Assembly (NCBI GenBank): GCA_017303455.1
Contig: JAFLBM010000032.1
Span: 1 to 39,726 of the forward strand
Length of the DNA: 39,726 nucleotides
Origin: Chitinophagales bacterium
GTDB taxonomy: Bacteria; Bacteroidota; Bacteroidia; Chitinophagales; Chitinophagaceae
Reading direction: 5' to 3'
The notes under the pieces were generated by a model, which was not told where the DNA came from, searched no databases, and saw nothing but the letters and a program-made list of their open reading frames with translations. A program made the translations under genes and the position numbers. Position 1 is the first letter of the stretch. Every line of letters starts with the position of its first letter. Of the stretch, positions 1 to 7,925 are shown one piece after another.

Positions 1-63
1 TAATGCCGTCAAAGTTCCTTTTCCTCCCTTAAATCCCAACCCTTAAATTTGGGTAAGGATTAG

Positions 64-109
64 CTGCTGGCAGGCAGGCCCTGAACGGAGCCCTTCTGCT
101 ACGCTCAGG
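64..109. repeat. Degenerate palindromic intergenic repeat cluster in 1-267
   Basis: The first 267 bases carry no convincing gene. Positions 80-91 (CCTGAACGGAGC) pair imperfectly with 98-109 (GCTACGCTCAGG) around the loop CCTTCT, giving a 12-bp stem with two mismatches. Just before it lies a GGCAGGCAGG run (69-78) resembling the arms of the CCTGCCT...AGGCAGG palindromes near tuf. The right arm resembles the widely scattered 'CGCTCAGGAT' type of intergenic repeat known from many bacterial genomes. I read this as a decayed copy of a dispersed repeat; the family assignment is inference. Confidence 0.45.
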
Positions 110-174
110 ATAAACTTGCAACCACAGGCGATAGTAGTCATGCTGCCAGGTATATAATCTTTCTCCACAACTTG

Positions 175-195
175 TCCCGCAAAATGCGGGATTTT
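175..195 (+). terminator. Terminator-like hairpin upstream of the cyanophycinase gene
   Basis: TCCCGC (175-180), loop AAAAT, GCGGGA (186-191), then TTTT. This is a perfect 6-bp GC-rich stem followed by a short T run. It probably ends a plus-strand transcript that starts outside the window. Confidence 0.5.
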
Positions 196-267
196 CACAT
201 ACTTCAACTCAATTTGTCAGCGTTATATTATTTTTCTTTTATTTTGTTGTTAATCAAACCCGAATGA

Positions 268-1161
268 ATGAGCCATCCTAAGGGAAAACTAATAGCCATC
301 GGAGGAGCAGAAGATAAAGGCACAAACCTGGAGACCGGAGAATTTCAACGTAATAACCTCAATTTTTTTGAGCTGGGTATCCTGCGCCGGGTGGTGCAGG
401 AAGCCGGCGGTCCCTCTGCAAGAATAGAAGTCATCACCACGGCTTCCATGATTCCTTATGAAGTGGGAGAAAATTACCTCAATGCTTTTGGAAAGATCGG
501 CTGCACCAATATCGGCCTGTTGCATATCCGCACCCGGCAGGATGCAATGAATGATGAATACATTGAACGTATCCGTCATTGTGATGCGGTGATGTTCAGC
601 GGCGGCAATCAATTACGGCTGAGCGCTACGGACGGGGGCACTGAATTTTTAACCATTCTCAAAAGAAGATACCAGGAAGAAAATTTTGTCATCGCCGGAA
701 CCAGCGCCGGGGCCATGGCGATGAGCAATACCATGATCTATGAAGGCAATGCCACAAGAGCCCATTTGAAAGGAGAGGTAAAGATTACTACAGGGCTTGG
801 GTTTTTAAATACAGTTATTATTGATTCGCATTTTGAAAAACGGGGACGTTTTGGAAGGCTGGCGCAGGCCGTGGCCACGAATCCTTCCTGTATTGGTATT
901 GGACTGGGAGAAGATACCGGTATGCTGATCACGGAGGGAAACAGGATGGAAGCCATTGGCAGCGGGTTGGTGATGATACTCGACGGGCATGATATTTTAC
1001 ACTCGAATATTGCAGATATACCGGATGGTAATCCCATAAGTCTGGAAAACCTGAAAGTACATTTTTGTGAAAAAGGGAATGGCTACCTGATCAGGGAAAG
1101 AAAGTACCTGCCCGAAGCTGCGGATGGGGCAGTGATTAAGAAGCAGGTGGATGTGGAGTAA
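268..1161 (+). CDS. Cyanophycinase-like peptidase (family S51)
   Basis: A 297-residue protein of the length and motif order expected for cyanophycinase, the cytosolic serine exopeptidase that cuts cyanophycin (a poly-Asp backbone with Arg side chains) to beta-Asp-Arg dipeptides. Visible motifs are an N-terminal IGGAEDK, SGGNQLRL at about 111-118, the nucleophile elbow GTSAGA at 144-149 (Ser146), and DSHF..RGRFGRL at 186-197 with the His expected near the active site. It has no signal peptide. No cyanophycin synthetase lies within the window; the downstream neighbour is a GDSL hydrolase beyond a terminator, so the gene appears monocistronic here. Another S51 dipeptidase specificity (alpha-aspartyl) is possible, but the length and the SGGNQ block favour cyanophycinase. 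The start at 268 is the first good ATG in frame. Confidence 0.88.
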   Translation: MSHPKGKLIAIGGAEDKGTNLETGEFQRNNLNFFELGILRRVVQEAGGPSARIEVITTASMIPYEVGENYLNAFGKIGCTNIGLLHIRTRQDAMNDEYIERIRHCDAVMFSGGNQLRLSATDGGTEFLTILKRRYQEENFVIAGTSAGAMAMSNTMIYEGNATRAHLKGEVKITTGLGFLNTVIIDSHFEKRGRFGRLAQAVATNPSCIGIGLGEDTGMLITEGNRMEAIGSGLVMILDGHDILHSNIADIPDGNPISLENLKVHFCEKGNGYLIRERKYLPEAADGAVIKKQVDVE

Positions 1162-1191
1162 CTGAAACAAGCAACGATTATACCTTTTCAA

Positions 1192-1222
1192 ACATCTGCC
1201 AGAGGCAGGTGTTTTTATTTTA
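1192..1222 (+). terminator. Intrinsic terminator after the cyanophycinase gene
   Basis: ACATCTGCC (1192-1200), loop AGA, GGCAGGTGT (1204-1212) form a 9-bp stem with one G-T pair, followed by the T-rich run TTTTATTTT. It separates the S51 gene from the GDSL gene 25 bases further on. Confidence 0.7.
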
Positions 1223-1246
1223 ACTTGTGTGATCAATTTAAAAAGT

Positions 1247-1924
1247 ATGAAAAGACTGACCCTTTTTATTTCACTGGCAGCCTTAGTAGCTTTTATGCCG
1301 CAAAAGAAAACAAAAGTGATCTTTTTTGGTGATTCCATTACAGAACTGGGTGTTAGAAAAGACAAGTACACCGGGTATATTCTGAAAATGGATAGTATGC
1401 TGAAAGTCGAAAAGAAAAACGACCAGTACGAACTGATTGGGGCAGGAATCAGCGGCAACAAAGTATATGATCTTTATTTGCGCCTGGAAGATGATGTATT
1501 GAGTAAGAACCCGGATGTGGTGGTTATTTATGTGGGGGTAAATGATGTATGGCATAAAACATTATTAGGCACCGGTACAGATCCTGATAAGTTTGAAAAA
1601 TTCTATCTCGCTATACTGAAAAAACTCAAGGGAAAAAATATCAAAGCCATACTGTGCACACCCGCCGTAGTGGGGGAGAGGATGGATATGAGTAACCAGT
1701 TGGATGGCGACCTGAACCGTTACAGCAATATGATCCGGGACATGGCCAGGAGGAATAACCTGCCATTAGTTGACCTGCGGCAAAAATTTCTTGACTACAA
1801 CAAGGCCAATAACCCCGCTAACCAGGAAAAGAATATTCTTACCTATGACGGGGCGCATCTTAATGAAAAAGGAAACCAGTTAGTAGCAGACGAGATGTGG
1901 AAGGCGGTGAAATCAGTGAATTAG
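1247..1924 (+). CDS. Secreted SGNH/GDSL-family hydrolase
   Basis: About 225 residues from the ATG at 1247. An in-frame GTG at 1229 would add six residues in front of a good signal peptide, so the ATG is preferred. The N-terminus (MKRLTLFISLAALVAFM) is a signal sequence, placing the enzyme in the periplasm or outside. SGNH blocks are clear: GDSITE (block I, catalytic Ser), a Gly block in GAGISGNKV, GVNDVW (block III Asn), and DGAHLNEKG near the C-terminus (block V, Asp-x-x-His). Such enzymes are esterases or lipases that act on acyl, acetyl or carbohydrate esters; the substrate cannot be read from the sequence. Its last 12 bases overlap the 3' end of the convergent hydrolase gene. Confidence 0.88.
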   Translation: MKRLTLFISLAALVAFMPQKKTKVIFFGDSITELGVRKDKYTGYILKMDSMLKVEKKNDQYELIGAGISGNKVYDLYLRLEDDVLSKNPDVVVIYVGVNDVWHKTLLGTGTDPDKFEKFYLAILKKLKGKNIKAILCTPAVVGERMDMSNQLDGDLNRYSNMIRDMARRNNLPLVDLRQKFLDYNKANNPANQEKNILTYDGAHLNEKGNQLVADEMWKAVKSVN

Positions 1925-2554
1925 TTTTTTTAACAGTGCAGACACTTCTTCATGCTGGTCCATGGTCAGCACATGAGTTCCATCTTTTATTGTATAATCA
2001 GCTTTCACGAGGCGGTAAGGCAACAGTTTATCTGCTGTGCCATGAATATGGGTGATATTTTTAGGAACTATTTTGTTCTCCCAGCGCAGAATAGCACCAA
2101 TAGCCCAACGGGAAAAATTCATATCTGATTCACGGATGATCTGCTGCAATAGTTTTTTATGTTCTGGTTGAATGCCGCCAAGTATCCAGGTATTGGCCAG
2201 CATGGTCTTTTTAGAGAAACTAACCGGTGTCCATTTATAAACAGGAAGATATTTGCCAATCCGCAGGTAGGAAGGAAATTCTGAAGAGGTCTTGTTGCTG
2301 GCTAAAATGATCCCTTTGATTCCGGGGTCTGCTTTTGCCATTTCAGTTAGTAGCATGCCCCCAAATGAAATACCCACAACGGTTGGATGAGGGTCTTTTA
2401 TTTGCTCTCTTAAGCGAAGGGCATAGGATGGTAATGATTCATTTTGGGCTGGAACAATCCAATCAACAAAAACAGGATCGTAGCCGCTATGATCGAGCAA
2501 GGAAAAGATTCTTTTGTCTGCCCCCAGCCCGCTGATGAAATAGATTTTTTGCAT
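1913..2554 (-). CDS. Alpha/beta hydrolase
   Basis: About 213 residues from the ATG at 2554; a GTG 15 bases upstream (2569) is possible but less likely. The fold signature is visible: an early oxyanion loop (FISGLGADKR), nucleophile elbow GISFGG, the acid region HIHGTADKLLPY, and a late His in DGTHVLTMDQHEEV. It has no signal peptide, so it is probably cytosolic. The substrate is unknown. It is convergent with the GDSL hydrolase and shares 12 bp of 3' coding sequence with it, with no room for a conventional terminator between them. Confidence 0.83.
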   Translation of the reverse strand: MQKIYFISGLGADKRIFSLLDHSGYDPVFVDWIVPAQNESLPSYALRLREQIKDPHPTVVGISFGGMLLTEMAKADPGIKGIILASNKTSSEFPSYLRIGKYLPVYKWTPVSFSKKTMLANTWILGGIQPEHKKLLQQIIRESDMNFSRWAIGAILRWENKIVPKNITHIHGTADKLLPYRLVKADYTIKDGTHVLTMDQHEEVSALLKKLIH

Positions 2555-2668
2555 ATAGTTCCGGTTCACCGGGTAAAGTAACAGTTTGGTTGAAAATTAC
2601 TTTCATTTTGTCGAATTATTTTATGATCCAGGTAAGGTAGCAGGGGATCTGTTTATCTTTAATAGGAG

Positions 2669-3709
2669 ATGTCCCGGCCTTTCGATCATACTACTGCAAC
2701 ACGTTACTGGCTCAACGTATTTGCCTTGTATGCCCTTGTGGAAGCCATTATACAGCTACTGTTTTTTTTCATACTGAATAATTTTGGAACAAGGCCTATC
2801 AGCCATATTGAGTTTCACGGGCTGATGTGGATCTTTCAGTGCCTGCTGATATGGCCGGTCTGGTGGGTGGCTTTGCTGGTGCAAAAGGAAAAGATCGTCA
2901 TCCAGGTCTTTGTCAATGTGAGTTTTTACCTACTATACAGTTATGTATGGTTTGGTCCTGTGCAGGAACTGATCGGGTATTTATATACTAATCTGGAAGA
3001 AATCACCAGGGCTCCGGAAGACCGGCTCGAAGCAATGCTGGATAATGGAAGCCAGTATTCGTATCTTAATTACCAGTTGCTGAAACATGCCTTTCGCCTC
3101 TCCTGGTTTTACCTGGCTGCCTATTTCTATAACTACCGGGAAGAGGAAAAAAGAAGAATTGAACTGGCTCTTGCCAATAAAGACTTGCAGTTAAAGATGC
3201 TTAAATGGCATCTTAATCCATCTTTTTATTTTAAAACGATCAATCACTTGCAACAAGTAGCTGCTGTTAAACCGCAACAGGCTACTGAGCCAATCCTGCA
3301 ACTGGCCAAAGTGATGGAGTATGTCATTTATGAAGCCAGGGAATCCTTAATAGAAATGAAAAAGGAAACAGCGTTTCTTCATATTTATGCCTGCTTACTA
3401 AGCAGACAGTCGGATGCTGAAGTATTGATCCGCCTGGAATGCGAACCGGGTGGTGAGCAGCTTAAGATCGCACCACTTTTACTGGCAGGGTTACTGGATA
3501 ACGTTATCTCTGCCGGCAAAAAGCAAGAGAAAGAAGTGTATAGTATCAGGATAGCATTTGAAGGAAACAGGATGAAGTTCTCCATTACGGGCACGGAACA
3601 GGCACCGGATTTACCGGCCCTGCTGGAAAATTTATATCCCAGTAAGTACACAACCACCCATACGGATGCTGGTATTTTTACACTGAATCTGCAATTAGAT
3701 GCAAGCTGA
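2669..3709 (+). CDS. LytS/YehU-type membrane histidine kinase homologue, apparently catalytically degenerate
   Basis: A 346-residue protein with several N-terminal hydrophobic segments (roughly 15-155) followed by a His_kinase-type cytoplasmic part. It is clearly related to its downstream neighbour and aligns with it without gaps around the active site. In the neighbour the phosphoacceptor motif reads LNPHFYFN with His185; here it is LNPSFYFK with Ser185 and Lys189. In the ATP N-box the neighbour has ENAFKHG (277-283); here it is DNVISAG, keeping Asn278 and Gly283 but losing the Lys-His pair. The glycine-rich G-box has no recognisable counterpart. It therefore probably cannot autophosphorylate and may act as a sensor or regulatory partner of the intact kinase. 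The stop overlaps the next start by 11 bp, which implies translational coupling. Confidence 0.82.
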   Translation: MSRPFDHTTATRYWLNVFALYALVEAIIQLLFFFILNNFGTRPISHIEFHGLMWIFQCLLIWPVWWVALLVQKEKIVIQVFVNVSFYLLYSYVWFGPVQELIGYLYTNLEEITRAPEDRLEAMLDNGSQYSYLNYQLLKHAFRLSWFYLAAYFYNYREEEKRRIELALANKDLQLKMLKWHLNPSFYFKTINHLQQVAAVKPQQATEPILQLAKVMEYVIYEARESLIEMKKETAFLHIYACLLSRQSDAEVLIRLECEPGGEQLKIAPLLLAGLLDNVISAGKKQEKEVYSIRIAFEGNRMKFSITGTEQAPDLPALLENLYPSKYTTTHTDAGIFTLNLQLDAS

Positions 3710-4772
3710 AAGATATACGATAAAGAATCCTGCGGACACCTGGTCGGTGAAGAAGTTCTGGATAAAGGCATTCGCTGTTTATGCACTGGCGGAAGCAATA
3801 TTTCTTGGGGCCACTTATTTTATTACCTATTCACAATGCCAATCTTGTGTACTTCCTGTTCCTTTCTATTTGTGGCAATACCTGGCCAACTTGCTGCTGA
3901 CCGCTTTGTTTTGGTATGGCCTGACCTTTTTTTATAAGCAGGCATTATGGAAAACGATCACGGCAAATATGCTCATCTTCTTTCTTTATTATTTTATTTA
4001 TGCCGGCATGTTGTATGCAATACTCAATTCAGGGCAGGAATGGCTGCTGGGAAAACCGCTGCAGTCCCGGTCTTTTCAATATGTAGTGTATAACTCGTGG
4101 TTCGATATAGGGAAATATGTAGTGAAATTATCGGCCTTCTATGTGCTGAGATTTTATGCAGAGTACAGGAAGGCCGCCAGCCAGCGGCTTCAACTGGCTG
4201 TTATTAATAAAGACATGCAGCTAAATTTGCTGAAGCAACAGCTCAACCCCCATTTTTATTTTAATACACTCAATAACCTGTACGGATTATCCCGTAACAA
4301 CCATCCAAAGCTTCCGGCAGCATTGAATCAACTGTATGATATTATGCAGTACGTAATAACAGACTGCAATCAGCATAAAGTATCACTGGGCCAGGAGATC
4401 AATTTTCTCCGCAGCTATATTGAGCTGGAGAAGCTGAGATATGAAAGCGATACAATTATAGAGTTTGATGTGAAAGGAGAAACCAGGGACCAGCAGATCA
4501 TTCCGCTCCTGCTGATACAATTTGTGGAAAATGCATTTAAACACGGGCTGAAAGAAAAATCAAAAAATGACTGGATGAAAGTGAATACAGCGATTGCCGG
4601 TAATGAATTAGTATTCAGGGTAAGTAACAGTAACTATTCTTCTTTGCCAACAGGGGGCATTGGTATCAGCAGTGTAAAAAATATACTTGAACTGCAATAC
4701 CAGGGTAAGTATGAGCTGCAGATGCAGCAGGAAGATCACTGCTTTTCAGTAACTTTAAAATTGAGTCTATGA
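3699..4772 (+). CDS. LytS/YehU-type sensor histidine kinase
   Basis: A 357-residue inner-membrane sensor kinase. The N-terminal 150 residues hold several hydrophobic segments. The His_kinase domain has the phosphoacceptor motif LNPHFYFNTLNNL (His185), followed by the GHKL ATPase with N-box ENAFKHG (277-283) and G-box GGIGISSVKNIL (319-330). This subfamily phosphorylates LytTR-type response regulators, and one is encoded immediately downstream with an ATGA start/stop overlap. It overlaps the upstream degenerate paralogue by 11 bp, so the three genes form one operon. A Cys-x-x-Cys pair (47 and 50, in a loop between membrane segments) might sense redox or metal, which is speculation. Confidence 0.9.
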   Translation: MQAERYTIKNPADTWSVKKFWIKAFAVYALAEAIFLGATYFITYSQCQSCVLPVPFYLWQYLANLLLTALFWYGLTFFYKQALWKTITANMLIFFLYYFIYAGMLYAILNSGQEWLLGKPLQSRSFQYVVYNSWFDIGKYVVKLSAFYVLRFYAEYRKAASQRLQLAVINKDMQLNLLKQQLNPHFYFNTLNNLYGLSRNNHPKLPAALNQLYDIMQYVITDCNQHKVSLGQEINFLRSYIELEKLRYESDTIIEFDVKGETRDQQIIPLLLIQFVENAFKHGLKEKSKNDWMKVNTAIAGNELVFRVSNSNYSSLPTGGIGISSVKNILELQYQGKYELQMQQEDHCFSVTLKLSL

Positions 4773-5506
4773 TGAAGCAAATCACCTGTGCCGTAATTGA
4801 TGATGAGCCGATCGCCCGGCAGATACTCGAGGATTTTATCGGGCAGGATGAACGGCTGTTGTTGAGAGGGGCCTATAAAAATGCAAAAGGGGCATTGACG
4901 GGAATGACAGCTTCACCGGTAGAACTGGTTTTCCTGGATATCAATATGCCGGGTCTTACAGGTTTCCAGTTTTTGAAGGCGATGACGAATCCCCCTGCTG
5001 TGGTTTTCACCACGGCTTACCGCGAGCATGCCCTGGATGGATTTGAGGCCAATGCAGTTGATTATTTATTGAAGCCTATCGCCATTGAACGGTTTCTGCT
5101 TTCCGTAAACAAGGCCTGGAAATACCTACGGGCTGCAGAACCTGAAGCGGCAGCAATAGCAGCAGGTGCTGCTGAAAGCAGTGATTTTTTCTTTGTAAAA
5201 GCCGATGGGGGGCTGGTTAAAATATTCTTTACAGAAATACTTTTTATCGAAGCCCTGAAGGAGTATGTAAAGATCGTAACGAAAGATAAATCTGTTATCA
5301 CTTATCATACTATTTCCGGCCTGGAAGAAAAATTACCAGCCGGGAAATTCTATCGTATCCACCGTTCTTATATCGTGAGTATTAATGCTATTACAAGTAT
5401 TGATGGATTTATGGTTAAGATAGACAAGTATGAGCTCCCCGTTAGCCGCACGGAAAGAGATGCTTTTGTAGCACTGATTGCCAGTGGGAAAGTAATTTCC
5501 AAATAA
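4769..5506 (+). CDS. LytTR-family response regulator
   Basis: 245 residues. The receiver domain (about 5-115) has the acidic pair Asp11/Asp12, phosphoacceptor Asp57 in VFLDINMPG, a TTAY switch region near 81-84 and the conserved Lys102 (YLLKP). A linker rich in Ala and Glu follows, then a LytTR DNA-binding domain (about 140-240) with FIEALKEYVKI, FYRIHRSYIVSI and the terminal PVSR. It is the cognate partner of the kinase whose stop codon it overlaps. LytTR proteins bind paired direct repeats in promoters; I could not identify such a site with confidence. A plausible target is the fibre gene 150 bp downstream. An alternative start three bases later is equally possible. Confidence 0.92.
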   Translation: MMKQITCAVIDDEPIARQILEDFIGQDERLLLRGAYKNAKGALTGMTASPVELVFLDINMPGLTGFQFLKAMTNPPAVVFTTAYREHALDGFEANAVDYLLKPIAIERFLLSVNKAWKYLRAAEPEAAAIAAGAAESSDFFFVKADGGLVKIFFTEILFIEALKEYVKIVTKDKSVITYHTISGLEEKLPAGKFYRIHRSYIVSINAITSIDGFMVKIDKYELPVSRTERDAFVALIASGKVISK

Positions 5507-5656
5507 ATTCCCGTTCGTTGAATTGTTGACTCCATTAGTAGAAAATTCTTTTTTCTTTAACCCCGGCCTGTTAGTTTCATAGGGATTTTGGAAGTACAGG
5601 TATGTACGCCTTGCTATAAACAACAGGTAATAAACTTATAAACGAAACATTAGCAA

Positions 5657-7825
5657 ATGAAAAGAAATATAATCTTTGCTTTAATTTGCTGTTTTTTTTC
5701 CTGTACAGCTATTGCTCAAAATGTGGGTATCGGTACCACCTCTCCGGCAGCAAAACTCCATATCCGGGGTTCAGCAGATACTACTCAGCTTTTTATTGAA
5801 GCCGGCAGTATTCAGTCAAATATTCATCCATTAGTAAAACTGCGTAACAGCAGCGGGGCAGACCTGCTTTGGATTAATGCGGATAATGCAGCCAACAGTT
5901 TTATTGGTTATAACACAGGCAGGTTTAACAATGCTGGTGGTGGCGCTACCGGTAATTCTTTTTTTGGAAGTTTGGCAGCTGACTCAAATAATACAGGTGC
6001 AAATAATACAGCCATCGGCCGGGAGGCATTGCAAACAAATATTGCAGGGAATAATGCAACAGCTATTGGTTACCAGGCTATGCGGTATGCCAACAGCGCT
6101 GCTGGTTCATTTGCCAATACAAATATTGCGGTAGGTTACCAGGCGTTACGGGGATCTGCTGTTTCAGCAAACAATACCGGGACGGGTAATACTGCGATGG
6201 GGTATCAATCCATGTTAAACAACAGTACTGGTTTTAATAATACTGCATATGGCAGAAATGCCCTTTTAACAAATACAGGTGGCGATAATAATACCGCATT
6301 AGGGTATCAGTCGCTTTTTGATAATACGACAGGGCTTAATAATACTGCAACAGGTTTTCAATCACTATTTAATAATGTCAGCGGAGACAGAAATACAGCA
6401 TACGGCCCATCTGCATTATCATCAAACGTTGGGGGTAATAACGGAACAGCCTTTGGGTATGGAGCCATGTCGCTAACAAATAACCAAGCCTCATCTTTTA
6501 CTAACACAAGTGTTGCTTTTGGGTATGAAGCGTTGAGGGGCTCCGTCACCCCATCAGCCAATACCGGTTCTGGTAACAGTGCTATTGGATACCAATCATT
6601 GCGCAATAACAGTTCAGGTGATAATAACACTGCTATGGGCTATAATTCTCTGTATGATAATAGCAGTGGCAACAGAAATGCTGCATTTGGATATATATCA
6701 CTAAATAGCAACACTACAGGCAGCCAGAATACAGCTACTGGCTGGCAGACACTGAACAGTAATACAGAAGGAGAAGACAATACAGCCAGCGGTGCCAACA
6801 CCATGCGGTTCAGCTCAACCGGAAGCAGAAATACGGCATTCGGAGTTTATGCATTGCGTGAGAGTGTGGCTGGCAGTAATGGTACAGCCATCGGGTACAA
6901 TGCACTGGGCTTATTCAATAACAGCAGCACTCCTTTTACAAATTTTAATACGGCAATCGGCTATGAAGCTTATATGGGTGGTGCTGCTTTGGCTGATTTT
7001 AATACCGGTAATCATAACACAGCCGTTGGGTACCAGACCTTGCGAAATAATCTTTCCGGCAATTACAATGTAGGTATTGGCTCTTATGCTTTGCAGTTTA
7101 TCAACACTGGAAGTTTTAATACCGGGATCGGTATGTATACCTTATTTGACTCAGGAGCAGATAATCTCACTGCGCTAGGATACAGTGCCGGAAGTGCATT
7201 CAGTAACTGGTCGGGGTGTACTTTTTTAGGCTACAACAGCGAATCCAATGCCAATACATATGAAAACGCCACGGCTATCGGTTACAATGCAATTGTAACA
7301 GCAAGTGACCGGGTGCGTATCGGGAATACATCGGTTGGTTCTATCGGTGGCCAGGTGGGCTGGACTACTTTTTCAGATGGCCGGTTTAAAAAAAATATAA
7401 ACGAGAATATTCCCGGGCTTGATTTTATTTTAAAACTAAGGCCTGTTTCTTACACCACTGATATTGCTGCCCTTAACCAGTTTATTGGTGTTGATGAAAT
7501 AAGAAAGATAAAAGAAAGCCGTGGAGAAAAATTTGCTGTTGCCAAAACTGATTACCAGGAAACCATCCGCTATTCCGGGTTTATCGCACAGGAAGTGGAG
7601 AGTGTTGCAAAGAAACTCGGATTTTCGTTCAGCGGTATTGATACGCCAACGAATGAAAAAAGCCCTTATGGTATTCGCTATGCAGAGTTTGTGGTGCCAC
7701 TGGTAAAAGCAGTACAGGAACAACAGAAAATAATAGAGGAGCAAACCAGGAAGAACAACCAGTTGCAAATTCAATTGGATAATTTGAGTAAGGAGCTGGT
7801 TTTGCTAAAAGAAAAAATAAAATAG
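5657..7825 (+). CDS. Secreted fibre-like repeat protein with C-terminal S74 intramolecular chaperone domain
   Basis: 722 residues with a signal peptide (MKRNIIFALICCFFSCTAIAQ). Residues from about 90 to 540 are Asn/Thr/Gly-rich repeats of the form NTAxGYQSLxNNxxG, akin to YadA-type head repeats that build trimeric left-handed beta-rolls. From Ser573 (TFSDGRFKKNI) the protein has a peptidase S74 domain of the kind found in phage tail spikes and endosialidases, which trimerises the fibre and then cuts itself off at that Ser-Asp site. GFIAQEVE and the terminal YAEFVVPLVKAVQEQQ coiled coil fit this family. No type IX sorting tail or outer-membrane anchor is visible, so surface attachment is unresolved. 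It lies downstream of a LytS/LytTR operon and upstream of a LytTR-only gene. Confidence 0.88.
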   Translation: MKRNIIFALICCFFSCTAIAQNVGIGTTSPAAKLHIRGSADTTQLFIEAGSIQSNIHPLVKLRNSSGADLLWINADNAANSFIGYNTGRFNNAGGGATGNSFFGSLAADSNNTGANNTAIGREALQTNIAGNNATAIGYQAMRYANSAAGSFANTNIAVGYQALRGSAVSANNTGTGNTAMGYQSMLNNSTGFNNTAYGRNALLTNTGGDNNTALGYQSLFDNTTGLNNTATGFQSLFNNVSGDRNTAYGPSALSSNVGGNNGTAFGYGAMSLTNNQASSFTNTSVAFGYEALRGSVTPSANTGSGNSAIGYQSLRNNSSGDNNTAMGYNSLYDNSSGNRNAAFGYISLNSNTTGSQNTATGWQTLNSNTEGEDNTASGANTMRFSSTGSRNTAFGVYALRESVAGSNGTAIGYNALGLFNNSSTPFTNFNTAIGYEAYMGGAALADFNTGNHNTAVGYQTLRNNLSGNYNVGIGSYALQFINTGSFNTGIGMYTLFDSGADNLTALGYSAGSAFSNWSGCTFLGYNSESNANTYENATAIGYNAIVTASDRVRIGNTSVGSIGGQVGWTTFSDGRFKKNINENIPGLDFILKLRPVSYTTDIAALNQFIGVDEIRKIKESRGEKFAVAKTDYQETIRYSGFIAQEVESVAKKLGFSFSGIDTPTNEKSPYGIRYAEFVVPLVKAVQEQQKIIEEQTRKNNQLQIQLDNLSKELVLLKEKIK
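6188..6442 (+). repeat. Tandem 51-bp coding repeats (17-residue period)
   Basis: Five consecutive 17-residue units begin NTAMGYQSM, NTAYGRNAL, NTALGYQSL, NTATGFQSL and NTAYGPSAL. Protein-level conservation is high but the DNA has diverged, so the array is old rather than a recent slippage expansion. The same motif recurs less regularly before and after this block. Confidence 0.85.
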
Positions 7826-7925
7826 GTAATACATCCGCAGCCGCAATTCCGGTATAAACCTCTTTAGCCCTCTTTTTGTGAATACAAGGTCTTTTAGCTA
7901 TAGCAAAGCGTAAAATAACAACTGT

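Noticed and set aside
6188..6442. 51-bp periodic sequence as a CRISPR array or minisatellite
   Set aside because: The period is a 17-residue protein repeat; the DNA units have diverged and there are no identical repeats separated by unique spacers.
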